The notes: generated from the sequence alone by a model not told the origin. A stretch of 64,000 nt of DNA from Planctomycetota bacterium (GCA_016872725.1 VGZC01000014.1:1-64000), one strand, 5' to 3'. Shown: positions 44,768-54,597, counted from the stretch's first letter. Translations and numbers: made by a program.

Positions 44768-46249
44768 ATGCCCGTGCCCACGCTGATCGAAGCCTTTGAC
44801 CGAGCGCGTCCCGCGCGGTTGATCGTGTTCGGCGATCTGATCCTGGACGAATACACGCACGGCGAGGCGGAACGGATCAGCCAGGAGGCGCCGATCCTTG
44901 TCTTGCGAGCGACGCGGCGCGAAGCGCGGCCTGGCGGCGCGGCGAATGTGGCGAGCATGGTCCGCGCGCTGGGTGCCGAGGTCTGGTGCGCGGGGGTGAC
45001 GGGCGACGACGGACCCGGACGGACGCTGCGCGAATCACTCGACGCCACCGGCGCGCGCGTCGACGGATTGTTCGTCGATGCGACCCGTCCGACGACGCGC
45101 AAAGAGCGATTCGTCGGGCACACCGACGGGCGCAACGCGCATCAGATCCTCCGCGTGGACCACGAGTCGCGCGATGGGCTCTCCGACGATCTCGCGCGGA
45201 GGCTTGGCGACGCGGTCCGCGCCGAACTCCCCCGATGCGACGGCCTGTTGATCGCCGACTACGGCAAGGGCGTCTGTTCGGCCGGCGTTCTGGGGCCGAT
45301 CATCGCGGCGGCCCGCGGCCAAAAAATCCCCGTGCTCGTCGATCCCCGCCGAGGCGCCGACTTCGCGATCTACGGCGGCGCGACGTTGCTCAAACCGAAC
45401 CGGGTCGAAACGGCCCTGGCGACGGGCCGGCCGGTCGGCTCGCCGGCCGACGCCGTCGACGCGGGCCAACGGCTCTGCGCCCGATTCGGCCTCGATATGG
45501 CCGTCGTAACGCTCGACCGCGACGGCATGGCCCTGGTCCGCCGCGACCAGGGCGGGCAGGTCTATCCGACCGAGGCCCGCGACGTGTGCGACATCACGGG
45601 CGCGGGTGACATGGTCCTGTCATGTCTCGGCGTCCTCCTGTGCGGGGGCGTCGCGCCCGAGCCCGCCGTCCGGATCGCGAATCTGGCCGCCGGCATCGAA
45701 GTCGAACGGCTCGGCGTGTCGCCGATCACGCGGGACGAACTGCGGCGGCGGATCGCCGGAACGCGCGGCGCGTCGCCCAAGATCGTCGATGTGGCCGAAG
45801 CCGCCCGGCTCGCCGAGCAATACCGGACCGCCGGCCAGCGCGTCGCGTTCACAAACGGATGCTACGACCTGTTCCACGCGGGGCACGCGATGAGTCTCGC
45901 GGCGGCGGCCGCCGAGGCCGACGCGCTCTTTGTCGGAGTCAACAGCGACGCGTCCGTACGCCGGCTCAAGGGGCCCTCGCGGCCCGTCGTCGGCGAACAG
46001 GACCGGATGGCCGTGCTCGCGGCGCTCGCCTGCGTGTCGCACGTCGTGCTGTTCGACGAGCCGACGCCGCACGCGCTGCTGCGCGCGATCCGGCCCGATC
46101 GGCTCGTGAAGGGAGGCACCTACGCGCCCTGCGACGTGGTGGGGCGCGAAGTCGTCGAGGCGTACGGAGGCGAGGTGCGCGTGACGCCGGTCGTCGAAGG
46201 CCTTTCGACGACCCGGCTGGTCGAATCGATTCGCGAACGGGCCGCTTGA
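44768..46249 (+). CDS. hldE: Bifunctional heptose 7-phosphate kinase / heptose 1-phosphate adenylyltransferase
   Basis: 493 aa, the usual length. The N-terminal ribokinase domain (RLIVFGDLILDEYTHGEAERIS; RPGGAANVASMVRALGAEV; DITGAGDMVLSCLG with the catalytic Asp of GAGD) phosphorylates heptose 7-phosphate at C1. The C-terminal nucleotidyltransferase domain (FTNGCYDLFHAGHAMSL with HxGH; VGVNSDASVRRLKG; KGGTY) makes ADP-heptose. With gmhB at 25586 it supplies the donor for the GT9 enzyme at 26158. AAGGAAG precedes the ATG. Both active-site sets are intact. Confidence 0.96.
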   Translation: MPVPTLIEAFDRARPARLIVFGDLILDEYTHGEAERISQEAPILVLRATRREARPGGAANVASMVRALGAEVWCAGVTGDDGPGRTLRESLDATGARVDGLFVDATRPTTRKERFVGHTDGRNAHQILRVDHESRDGLSDDLARRLGDAVRAELPRCDGLLIADYGKGVCSAGVLGPIIAAARGQKIPVLVDPRRGADFAIYGGATLLKPNRVETALATGRPVGSPADAVDAGQRLCARFGLDMAVVTLDRDGMALVRRDQGGQVYPTEARDVCDITGAGDMVLSCLGVLLCGGVAPEPAVRIANLAAGIEVERLGVSPITRDELRRRIAGTRGASPKIVDVAEAARLAEQYRTAGQRVAFTNGCYDLFHAGHAMSLAAAAAEADALFVGVNSDASVRRLKGPSRPVVGEQDRMAVLAALACVSHVVLFDEPTPHALLRAIRPDRLVKGGTYAPCDVVGREVVEAYGGEVRVTPVVEGLSTTRLVESIRERAA

Positions 46250-46349
46250 TCGGACTCCGCGGCCCGCGCCGCGACGGACCTTCCGCCGCGACCACACGCC
46301 GCGTGCCGTAAACGGAGATTCGCTCGACGGAATATAAGGGAGTGTTCGC

Positions 46350-47333
46350 ATGAGCCGTTACCGGACCCTGGATCGGGAAGCGATCGAACTGCGTTCCTAC
46401 GCGGAACGCGGCCATGACCTGCCTGCCTCCGCCTGCCTGCCGCTCGAACCCCGCCGCGCCTTCGCGCCGCCCGGGTTCGCGGAGCTGATCGGCGCGATCG
46501 AGTCGGCTCGCGGACGGCGACGGCCCGTCGTTCTGATGATGGGAGCGCACCCCGTCAAGGCCGGCCTATCCCGCTATCTCGTCGATCTCATCGAACGCGG
46601 TTGGATCACCCATCTCGCGACCAACGGCGCGGGGTTGATCCATGATTTCGAATTGGCACTCGGCGAAGGCACGAGCGAGGACGTGCGGCGGTGGATCCAG
46701 GCCGGACAATTCGGACTCTGGCGCGAGACCGGACGCATGAACGACATCATCCGCGCGGGGGCGGCGCGCGGCGAGGGACTTGGCGAAACGATCGGACGCA
46801 CGATCGAACAACGCCGGTTCGCTCGGCGCGATCTGAGCATCGCCGCCGCCGGTTGGCGCGCGGGGGTGCCCGTCACGTGCCACGTGAGCATCGGGAGCGA
46901 CATCATCCACGCGCATGCGAATTGCGACGGCCCGTCGCTCGGCGCGACCAGCTACACCGATTTCCTGATCTTCGCGGAGTCGATCCGCTCGCTTGAAGGG
47001 GGCGTCTTCCTGAACGTCGGAACGGCCGTCACTGGCCCCGAGGTCTACTTGAAGGCCCTGTCGATGGCGCGCAACGTGGAGCGGCAGGCGGGCCGGTCGA
47101 TCCGCCGTTTCACGGCGGCCGTGTTCGATCTTGTCGATTTGCCGGCCGACTACCGCGGCGGGCCGCCGCCCAAGGACCATCCGCTCTATTATTATCGGCC
47201 CTGGAAGACGATCCTCGTGCGAACGGTTGCGGACGGCGGCCGGTCCTTGTACGTTCACGGAGACCATCGCGACACGATCCCCGCCTTGTGGACGCGTCTG
47301 TCCACCCTCCGATCCGAACGGGCCGCGGGATAA
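46350..47333 (+). CDS. Deoxyhypusine synthase-like protein
   Basis: 327 aa with AAGGGAG upstream of the ATG. Core phrases recall the deoxyhypusine/homospermidine synthase family: KAGLSRYLVDLIERGWITHLATNGAGLIHDFELALGEGTSEDV, written here in parts (GLSRYLVDLIERG; HLATNGAGLIHDFELALG), then VPVTCHVSIGSDIIHAHAN and FLNVGTAVTGPEVYLKAL. Bacteria lack the eIF5A lysine target, so bacterial members probably make other aminobutyl products such as homospermidine, or act elsewhere; the function here is unknown. It lies 100 nt after hldE on the same strand. Family resemblance is by eye and moderately sure. Confidence 0.6.
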   Translation: MSRYRTLDREAIELRSYAERGHDLPASACLPLEPRRAFAPPGFAELIGAIESARGRRRPVVLMMGAHPVKAGLSRYLVDLIERGWITHLATNGAGLIHDFELALGEGTSEDVRRWIQAGQFGLWRETGRMNDIIRAGAARGEGLGETIGRTIEQRRFARRDLSIAAAGWRAGVPVTCHVSIGSDIIHAHANCDGPSLGATSYTDFLIFAESIRSLEGGVFLNVGTAVTGPEVYLKALSMARNVERQAGRSIRRFTAAVFDLVDLPADYRGGPPPKDHPLYYYRPWKTILVRTVADGGRSLYVHGDHRDTIPALWTRLSTLRSERAAG

Positions 47334-47368
47334 CCGGACCGGAAGGCGACCGCGGCCCGTGGATACGC

Positions 47369-50300
47369 ATGCCCATGCACGGTTTCGCCCCATCGGTCGC
47401 CTCGGCCCATCGGCGACGATCGCTCGCCTTCCGCTTGCCGTTCTTCCTGCTCATCGCCGTGGGAGCGCCGCACGCGTCGAACGCGGTCGATCCGGACCGA
47501 TACCGGCTCCACGATCCGGAGCTCGCGGTCGTTTCGATCGATCGATCGCCCAACGAGTCCTTCTTGTCGGTCAAAGCGGATCCGGCGGGACGGATCTTCG
47601 TCGGCGGCCGCGAGGCGCTCTTCGTGTACGAGCCGTTGCCGGACGGCGGCTACGCGGCGCGCCGGGAACTTTTTCGGTTTCCCCGCGATTCGTGGATCTA
47701 CGACATCGAATTCCGCGGGAACGACCTGTATGTGCTGACCCTTTCCGCGCTCTACGTCTTTCGCGACGGTGTCGTGCGCCGGGACGCCATGCGTCCCGAA
47801 CGCATTCTGTGGGGGCTTCCCGACTGGCACGTTCACCAGGCCTTCCATGGTCTCGCCTGGGGACTCGACGGCGATCTCTATCTTTCGCTCGGCGACTTGC
47901 TCGTCTGGTACGGCGACTTCTCGCGCCCCGACCATTTTGGACATTGGACTTTTTTCGGTGGCCCCCGCGCGGAACGTACGGCGTACACGGGCGTGGGCGG
48001 CATCTTGCGTTGCCGGCCCGACGGCAGCCGGCTCGAAGTGGTCGCAGGCGGCACGCGCAACAGTTGCGGGATCGCGTTCGACACGTTCGGAAATCTCTTT
48101 ACGAACGACAACGACCACGAGGGCCTCCCGACCGAATTCGTGCCGGGTCGCCTCCTGCATGTTGTTCCGCAAGCCGATTTCGCGTGGCCTCGCGGGTGGA
48201 TGGCCGAGCGGGCTCCCGGCCGGTCCGACCTGCTCGAGACCATGGTGGCCGACTTGGGCCGATATGTGCCGGTCGGCCAGACGTATTACGACGAGTCGTA
48301 TCTTCCCGACCGCCACCGCGGCAACCTGTTTGTCGCCCGGTGGGGCAGGCGGACCCTGGCCCGTTATCCGATCCGCGCGCGGGGCGCGAGTTTCGCCGCC
48401 GAGGAAATCACCGTGCTCGAGGGCTTTGATACGACAAGGCCGGTGGGAGTCGCCGTCGGGCGCGGAGGCCGGCTCTTCGCCACGCTGGCCGACATGGCGC
48501 ATAACGAAGGCTCTCCCGTCTATCCGAGCGAACTGGTCATGATCACCCGCTCGGACGACGCGCCGACGCATCCGTTCAAGCCGCGGGATCTTGTCGCGCA
48601 ATCGGAAGACGCGCTGTATGCGGATGTCGCCGATGGTGCATCGTGGATCGCGCGTCGAGCCCACCTCGAACTTCTGCGGCGAGGCGGTTCTGCTCTGGAG
48701 CGCGCGGAACAGGAGCTTGGCTCGTCGCGCGATCCCGCGCATGCGGGCCGGCTGCTTTGGTTGGCCGCCGCCTTTTCGGCGAAGGCGGACGCCGCGGGTC
48801 GCGAGGCGTTCCTCGATCGGCTCGCGCCGCGGATCGATTCCGAATCTCCCGAACTCGGCGCGCTCGCCGTACGGGTCGCCGCCAATTTCTTCGCGGACGA
48901 GCCTCGTTCCCGCGCGCTGTTCCTGCGCGCGGTGCGTCATCCCCAGGCCCGCGTGCGGTTGGCGGCGATCGAGGGCGCATTCCGCGCGACGCCCTCCGAA
49001 GGCGATCCCCCATTCGCCGAGGCGATCGCGTCGGGACCCGCGCTCGACGCCGACACGTACCTTCGCCAATTGGGAACGCGATGGCTCGCGCAGCGCGCGG
49101 GCCCGGACGCCGTCGCACGCCTCTGCGGCGCGCCCGACGCCGGATCACGGCTCGCCGGGACGCTGGCCGCCGGGTTCCGATTGACGGCGCCCGAGCCGAC
49201 AAGCGCCCTGGATGCGTCGCTCCCGCTCCAGCCGTGGCAGTCGGACGATCCGTATCGCGTTGAATACGCCGACGGAACGGTCGACTTGCGGGAACTCGGA
49301 CGAATCGGCGTGTTCACCACGGCCGAACATTGGCCGATCCGCGCTTTGATGCCGGAGAACGAACGCCTTTTCCAGATGTTGGTCGAGCGGCTTGGGGACA
49401 CCGACGAACGCGTGCGCCTGCAATCGGCTCATTTCCTGGGACTGCTCAAGGACCCTCGATCGGAATCGACCGTCGCGGCCGTTCGGCGGCGAAGCGAACG
49501 AGAGCAACTCGGCCAAGCGCCGCTCACCGCGGTCGGCCACGTTTGGATCCTCGGTCCGTTCGACGATCGAAGCGCCGGATTCGCCACGATCCACGAACCC
49601 GAACAACAGCCGATCGATCTGAACCGAGCGTACGGAGACGGTTCGTTCCGTTGGCGGAAACTCGCCGCGCGGACGTTGTTCGACTTCCGAGCGGCGCTTG
49701 GCGGAACGGACGGTCGGTCGGCCTACGCCTATTTCCGACTGGAAAGCCCGCGCGCCCAACAGGTGCTCCTGCTTCCCGGGTCCGACGACGGGATTCGCGT
49801 CTGGGTCAACGGCCGCGAGGTCTGGCGGTTGGACGAGGCGCGAGGCGGCCTTCCCCTGCAGGACATCGTGTTCGCCGACTTGGAACCGGGAACCAATGAG
49901 GTCCTGCTGCGCGTCCGCAACCACTCGGGCCAGCATCAGCTCTATTTGCACTATCGGTCGTTGAGCGGTTCGGTGTCCTGGTCGGTGCCCGAACCGTTCG
50001 ATCGCGCGGGCCTTCAGGAACGGCTCAGGTCGGCCGACGAGAACGCGCGTGTGCCCGACGAGCTCCTCGCCGTCGATTGGACCGGCGACGTCGACTTGGG
50101 CGACGCGGAACGGGGCCGCAGGCTGTTTCACGAGGGACTGGGATGCGCGAAATGCCACGCCACGCGGGACTCGGCCGTCGCGGGCGGGCCGAGCCTTGCG
50201 GATGCCGGCTCGCGATTCACGATTCCCTATCTTGTTGAATCGATCCTGTTGCCCTCCCATCAGGTCAATCCGTTGTTCCGATCCACTCAGATCACGACGC

Positions 50301-50512
50301 GGGAAGGACGGGTGTACGTCGGATTGGTCGTCGGCGAGACGGTCGACGTCGTTGAACTGTTGGCGACGGACGCCGAGCGTCACCGGATCGAGAAGAAGTC
50401 GATCGAGACGAGACGCCTCCACGATCTTTCGCCGATGCCCGCCGGCTTGGTTCGCACGGTAGGCGAGCTGCGCGACCTCTTGGCCTACTTGGCGGCCGAT
50501 CGGACGAAGTGA
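47369..50512 (+). CDS. Secreted propeller / HEAT / GPFD-module / cytochrome c fusion protein (PVC-type)
   Basis: 1047 aa. A signal peptide (FRLPFFLLIAVGAPHASNA) is followed by a beta-propeller of NHL/glucose-dehydrogenase type (~45-400; FHGLAWGLDGDLYLSLGD, GTRNSCGIAFDTFGNLFTNDND). HEAT-like repeats (~430-620 and ~660-720) come next, then a beta-rich module VWILGPFDDRSAG with DDGIRVWVNGREVWRLD (~720-870). A C-terminal cytochrome c domain binds haem through C926, C929 and H930 (CAKCH), followed by LPSHQVNPLFRSTQI. Large proteins of this design are abundant in planctomycetes and are thought to oxidise sugars or alcohols. The start at 47369 lies 36 nt after the upstream gene. Confidence 0.88.
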   Translation: MPMHGFAPSVASAHRRRSLAFRLPFFLLIAVGAPHASNAVDPDRYRLHDPELAVVSIDRSPNESFLSVKADPAGRIFVGGREALFVYEPLPDGGYAARRELFRFPRDSWIYDIEFRGNDLYVLTLSALYVFRDGVVRRDAMRPERILWGLPDWHVHQAFHGLAWGLDGDLYLSLGDLLVWYGDFSRPDHFGHWTFFGGPRAERTAYTGVGGILRCRPDGSRLEVVAGGTRNSCGIAFDTFGNLFTNDNDHEGLPTEFVPGRLLHVVPQADFAWPRGWMAERAPGRSDLLETMVADLGRYVPVGQTYYDESYLPDRHRGNLFVARWGRRTLARYPIRARGASFAAEEITVLEGFDTTRPVGVAVGRGGRLFATLADMAHNEGSPVYPSELVMITRSDDAPTHPFKPRDLVAQSEDALYADVADGASWIARRAHLELLRRGGSALERAEQELGSSRDPAHAGRLLWLAAAFSAKADAAGREAFLDRLAPRIDSESPELGALAVRVAANFFADEPRSRALFLRAVRHPQARVRLAAIEGAFRATPSEGDPPFAEAIASGPALDADTYLRQLGTRWLAQRAGPDAVARLCGAPDAGSRLAGTLAAGFRLTAPEPTSALDASLPLQPWQSDDPYRVEYADGTVDLRELGRIGVFTTAEHWPIRALMPENERLFQMLVERLGDTDERVRLQSAHFLGLLKDPRSESTVAAVRRRSEREQLGQAPLTAVGHVWILGPFDDRSAGFATIHEPEQQPIDLNRAYGDGSFRWRKLAARTLFDFRAALGGTDGRSAYAYFRLESPRAQQVLLLPGSDDGIRVWVNGREVWRLDEARGGLPLQDIVFADLEPGTNEVLLRVRNHSGQHQLYLHYRSLSGSVSWSVPEPFDRAGLQERLRSADENARVPDELLAVDWTGDVDLGDAERGRRLFHEGLGCAKCHATRDSAVAGGPSLADAGSRFTIPYLVESILLPSHQVNPLFRSTQITTREGRVYVGLVVGETVDVVELLATDAERHRIEKKSIETRRLHDLSPMPAGLVRTVGELRDLLAYLAADRTK

Positions 50513-50703
50513 CGACGGGAGAATGGCAAATACCAGCTCGCCCCGTTCGTGAAACCCGAAGCCGACGGCGTCCGCGGCGCGAGCCGCGGATGCCCGGAGG
50601 CGAGGGTCTTCCTTCGCGCGCGAACGTTCGGCGCGGGACGTCTTGGAACGTCGTGCTCCCGACCGCTTCACCCACAGCACGGGACCCGTGTTGAATCCAA
50701 ATC

Positions 50704-50723
50704 GGGAGTCAGGAGTCAGGAGT
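50704..50723. repeat. Heptamer tandem repeat (GGAGTCA)n
   Basis: Nearly three units of GGAGTCA in the 243-bp gap between the cytochrome fusion gene (+) and the broken surface-protein gene (-). The rest of that gap shows no gene. Confidence 0.75.
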
Positions 50724-50755
50724 GAACGCCGGTTACACCCCAGAACGCTTACGAT

Positions 50756-52323
50756 TCAAATCCACCCTCGCGCCAAACCGAGGTTAAGGAGCAGTATCCC
50801 GACAACCGGAAACAAGCACACGCTAATCAGCAGGCCAATTACGATCCACTGATACCTGATGTGGACCCCATTGTTTGGACAGTTTTCGGGGTCGACTAAG
50901 ATAGCGCCAGCGCTGGGCGTCGCGCCGGGCGCTGGCGCGTCTTTTCAATACTCTCCTCAAACACCTCGAAGGGCGTCCGGTCTCGAGGTCTCTGGGGCGG
51001 AAGGACGAGTTGCCCCGGCACTCCGTCGAGTTCGTAATCGATCGTCGTATCGAGCACGACCTCGCGGCTCTCACCCGGCAGCATGCCGACGATCGTCGAG
51101 CGCCAGCCGAGGTCCAAGGGAACCGATCCCGGAGCAAGCAGGACATCCCAGACCACCGTATCGTAGTCGACTCCGCGCAGGATCCCGCGCGGCGCCTTCG
51201 AGAACGATCCTTCATCCAGGATGACCCCCGTGCCGAGCGGAATGCGAGCCCGCGCGACGGCCGGAATGGCGACGGGGGCGCCGGGTTGAAGCCGATAGAT
51301 GACCACGCCCTGCGGCGTCGGAGCGTAGATGAACTCGGAATCGGCGGCGAGCCGAGCCATCACACCGGTGAAAACGAACGGTTCGATTTCGGACAGCACG
51401 GGGTTTGTCGGATCGGACGTGTCGGCCAGATGCAACCGGATATTGGAACCAAGGCCGCCGCCTCCGCCGCACGCGAAGAGACCGCCTTCCACGCGCACAG
51501 GTCGCCCCGGAACGCGCGGCGCCGCGCCGATCGCGCGCGTGCCGATCAACGTCGGAGCACGCGGGTCGGTGATATCCAGCGTCCCGACCACGGTGTCTCC
51601 CGTGAACGAGAAGTCGGTTGCCGTGTCCTTGAAGTTCCCGCTGTTGGCCGTGACGAACGCGATGGTGCCGTCGATCGCGATCCCCAGGATCTGATTGGTG
51701 CCCGGAACCCGCAGATCGCCGACGACCGTCATCCAACCGGGATCCGCCGGATCGATGTTCACGGCCCGCACAAGCCCCTCGCCCGTTTGCGTGTTGGTGC
51801 CTTCCGACGTCGAACCGCGATCAGCAGGGTCGTATCGGATGCCTTCACCGCCGACCAGACAAACGACTCGCCGCCGTTCGGATCGCAGCCCGAATACGCG
51901 GGTCCGATTCCGTCGTTGTTCGTGCCGTTCGTGTTGAAGAGGACGCGTTCGAGAAACGGCGACGGATACGGATTCAATCACCACGTCGGGAGCGAGCGTC
52001 GCCGTCAAGCCGACGTCCGCGACGTAGTGTTCCGTGTCCCGGGCATCCGCGGCCGCGGTTTCCGCGTATTCCCCTCCCGCCGCGAGTCCCACGGTGTGCG
52101 AGACTCTGCCGACCTCCATGTCCCACCGGTCCAACCGGTCGTCCAACGACAGATAGACCACATCGACCCAAGGTTCCGCCGGAGCCGCGTTCGCGGACAG
52201 ATTCCGCACGCGATACGCGATGGAGACGGGGGCGTCCCAAAAGGCCGTCGCGGGATAGGCATCGATCGAAGTCGCGAGATCCACCGACGGGGAATCGGAT
52301 GGAAAGAAGGCCTTGGGGGACAA
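50756..52323 (-). pseudogene. Frameshifted fragment of a large surface protein (CARDB-like and LVIVD-like domains, C-terminal TM)
   Basis: The frame starting at 52323 lacks a real N-terminus; a stop precedes it and the first residues are already mid-domain, CARDB-like (APVSIAYRVRNLSANAAPAE, WVDVVYLSLDDRLDRWDM). Near 51960 coding sense moves to another frame (FLERVLFNTNGTNNDGIGPA) and near 51815 returns (NIDPADPGWMTVVGDLRVPG and LVIVD-like GTLDITDPRAPTLIGTRAIG). The returned frame stops at 50896, but from ~50945 a third frame continues with DAPAPGATPSAGAILVDPEN and a clear membrane helix (WIVIGLLISVCLFPVVGILL), stopping at 50756. Three breaks plus a missing start mean a decayed gene or several sequence errors. 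Confidence 0.7.
50904..50938. repeat. Perfect 10-bp inverted repeat with 15-nt loop
   Basis: GCGCCAGCGC (50904-50913) and GCGCTGGCGC (50929-50938), followed on the + strand by GTCTTTTC. It could be a terminator for + strand transcription, but it also lies inside the coding-like third frame of the surface-protein pseudogene (Ala/Pro/Gly-rich linker), so it may be only a coding palindrome. Confidence 0.45.
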
Positions 52324-52500
52324 TCAATCATCACACGGCAATCGCGAACCGGTTGCGTCGCGCCCCTTCGCCGTTCGACCTACGGTCTGACTCGAATCCT
52401 CCGCAAGGAGTGGGGTGCAGGAAGTCGGACCTCGGCGGCGGCGAGACGAACGCCGCTGGACTTCGTGTTAACGCGTTCGCTTTTCATGACCCGATCCAGA

Positions 52501-52528
52501 TTGTCGCAAAAAAAGTGGGGACTAGAAT
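52501..52528 (+). promoter_or_regulatory. Candidate promoter for the HtrA-like protease gene
   Basis: TTGTCG (52501-52506), 16 nt with an A-run, TAGAAT (52523-52528; 5 of 6 to consensus). The predicted start is about 25 nt before the ATG at 52561. Confidence 0.5.
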
Positions 52529-52560
52529 GAGCCGATCATCAATCGTCGGGGAACAGGTCG

Positions 52561-54087
52561 ATGAAGCGGTGGGTTGTTGCCGGAGTTCTCGTGGCGGGCG
52601 TGGCGGGAATCGCCGTCTGGACCGGCCGCGCTCCGGTTCCAAGCGATACACATGCCCAGCCGGCGACACCGTTGCGGGACGGAGGCGCGCTGTCGGCCGG
52701 CGTTCCCGTGACCGGTAGGGTCGTCTCCGAACCCGATGGCCGAACGACGTTCACGCTCGATGTGCCCGACGATGTGACGTTCGTCGAGATCCGCATCACG
52801 AAGGCGCCGACCGACCTCGATTTGCATGTCACGTTCAATCAACCGGTTGACGACATCGGCGCATCCGATTTGACGGCCGCGACCGAGTCGCACAACGAAT
52901 CGGTTCGCCTGAGCGTTTGGGACGACGTGCCTCTCGAGGCGGGCACCTACTACGTCGACGTCGTGCCGTCGCCGCGCGGTTTGCCTCGCGTGAACGGGCG
53001 TCCCGTGGATGGGGACATTGCGTTCGAGATCGTCGCCGAGACGGTGCGTTCGGGAGAGCCCGCACGCCTATCGATCGGACGGGCGCGGCGCGGGACGCTG
53101 AGCCGCGAGAATGGTTTTGGAGGGCTCTTTGTGGCCGAAGCGGGCGAAGGGATGGACGGCCTTCGCATCGACTTGGCCGACGCGTCCACGTCGCTCGAAC
53201 TGTATGTCAGCCGGGAAGGACCCGTCGCGTTCGACGGCAACTCCGAAATCCGGCTCGACGGCATTGAAAGCCGAAAATTCCTGTGGCTTGACGCGCATTC
53301 CGATCCTCCGCTCGAATCGGGACCGTATTACATCGCGGTCGTCGATCGCTATCAGTCCGATGCGCCGGTCGACTTCACGCTGATCGCTTCCGGATCCAAT
53401 GCGCCTCCCGACGAATGGCTCACGATCCCTCCATGGGAGCCCACGGCCGATCCATGGGAAACGGCGTTGCGGGCGACCGTCGAGTTGATCACGCCGGCGG
53501 GTGGCGGAAGCGGCGTGCTCGTCGACGCCAAGGGACTCATTGTGACGAACCGCCACGTGATCGAGGATACGTCGGGCGGCTTGCCTGGCGAGAACGGCGT
53601 GATTGTCGCGGTCGCCGTCGATCCGCGGCGTCCGCCGGTCGACATGTACCGGGGCACGGTCATCCACGCGGACAAGCCGTTGGACCTTGCGATCGTCGAA
53701 ATCACGCAAGGTTATTATGGACAGCCTTTGCCGACACCCCATCCGTTCCCGTTCGTTCCGATTCGCGAAGGACCATTGCCTCGGATCGGCGAACCGTTGA
53801 CGGTAGCGGGTTATCCGTGGATTGGAGGCACGACCGGCCGCGTGACGCTCACCGTCGCCAAGGGAGTCGTTTCGGGATTCGAATACCACGGCTCGGTCGC
53901 CATGATGAAGACCGATGCGGACTTCCATCCGGGCCATTCGGGCGGCCCCGTGCTCGACGATCAGCATCGATTGGTCGGCATCGCGTCCGAGACGGTCGAA
54001 GAGGAATTGGCGGCGGGGAAGATCGGGTTCGCGCGACCGATCGAGTCCTTGCCCGCCGAATGGCGGAAGCGGATCGGCGGCCGTTGA
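52561..54087 (+). CDS. Trypsin-like (HtrA/S1C-type) serine protease with two pre-peptidase (PPC-like) domains
   Basis: 508 aa. Signal or anchor segment VVAGVLVAGVAGIAVWT. Two beta-sandwich regions (~45-165 and ~170-285) end in AGTYYVDVVPS and SGPYYIAVVD, the pattern of bacterial PPC domains. The protease domain begins about residue 305 (ATVELITPAGGGSGVLVDAKG). The triad is H332 in VTNRHVI, D375 in PLDLAIVEI and S460 in HPGHSGGPVLDD. No PDZ domain follows the protease, unlike DegP/DegS. It is probably exported and acts on envelope or extracellular proteins. A promoter-like pair precedes it and its stop is close to convergent acpS. Confidence 0.88.
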   Translation: MKRWVVAGVLVAGVAGIAVWTGRAPVPSDTHAQPATPLRDGGALSAGVPVTGRVVSEPDGRTTFTLDVPDDVTFVEIRITKAPTDLDLHVTFNQPVDDIGASDLTAATESHNESVRLSVWDDVPLEAGTYYVDVVPSPRGLPRVNGRPVDGDIAFEIVAETVRSGEPARLSIGRARRGTLSRENGFGGLFVAEAGEGMDGLRIDLADASTSLELYVSREGPVAFDGNSEIRLDGIESRKFLWLDAHSDPPLESGPYYIAVVDRYQSDAPVDFTLIASGSNAPPDEWLTIPPWEPTADPWETALRATVELITPAGGGSGVLVDAKGLIVTNRHVIEDTSGGLPGENGVIVAVAVDPRRPPVDMYRGTVIHADKPLDLAIVEITQGYYGQPLPTPHPFPFVPIREGPLPRIGEPLTVAGYPWIGGTTGRVTLTVAKGVVSGFEYHGSVAMMKTDADFHPGHSGGPVLDDQHRLVGIASETVEEELAAGKIGFARPIESLPAEWRKRIGGR

Positions 54088-54132
54088 GTCCTGAGTGAAC
54101 CGGCGGCGAACCGCGATCGGGATCGGCCTCGC

Positions 54133-54525
54133 TCAGCCGGTTCGGGCATGGCTGACGGCGATCGCGGTCGCGACGGCGTGCGTGCGGCAATGGCTCAGGC
54201 TCAGCATCACGTCGCTGACGCTCGCCCGGTCGACCAGTTCGCGGATGATGCCGTGCGGAACCAGGATCGGGCGTTCCGCGTCGACGAGGATCTCGACGTC
54301 GTGCCACGACATGCCGCGGCGCCAGGATGCGCCGAGCGACTTCAGGGCGGCCTGCTTGCCCGCCCAATGCGCGGCGAAATGCTGGGTCGCCGCGGAGCGT
54401 CCGCTGCAATATTGGATCTCGCCCGGCGCGAACACGCGTTGCAGGAACGCCTCTCCGTGCCGCTCGATGAGCTGCGCGATCCGAAGGCATTCGATGATGT
54501 CGTTTCCGACGCCGACGATATGCAT
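54133..54525 (-). CDS. acpS: Holo-[acyl-carrier-protein] synthase
   Basis: 130 aa. It moves the phosphopantetheine arm from CoA to acyl carrier protein. The N-terminus has VGVGNDIIECLRIAQLIERHG with the metal-binding Asp, then RVFAPGEIQYC and the second motif HFAAHWAGKQAALKSLGASWRRGMSW, written here as WAGKQAALKSLG. The end LSLSHCRTHAVATAIA is the usual last strand. Cytoplasmic, fatty acid synthesis. It lies 72 nt downstream of trpS on the same strand. Confidence 0.94.
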   Translation of the reverse strand: MHIVGVGNDIIECLRIAQLIERHGEAFLQRVFAPGEIQYCSGRSAATQHFAAHWAGKQAALKSLGASWRRGMSWHDVEILVDAERPILVPHGIIRELVDRASVSDVMLSLSHCRTHAVATAIAVSHARTG

Positions 54526-54597
54526 ACCGCACCTCGGTCGATCGCGCCGCGGCGCCCGTTTGGAAACGCGGCGCGTCCGCGGTCGACGAGCGCCGCG

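Noticed and set aside
44358-44768. 23S rRNA fragment around the S23p-like gene
   Set aside because: No conserved rRNA segments can be recognised near it; the gene is in an ordinary intergenic position.
50904-50945. Strong intrinsic terminator for the cytochrome fusion gene
   Set aside because: The stem is perfect and T-rich sequence follows, but it lies ~390 nt from that stop and within coding-like sequence of the opposite strand, so I list it only as an inverted repeat.
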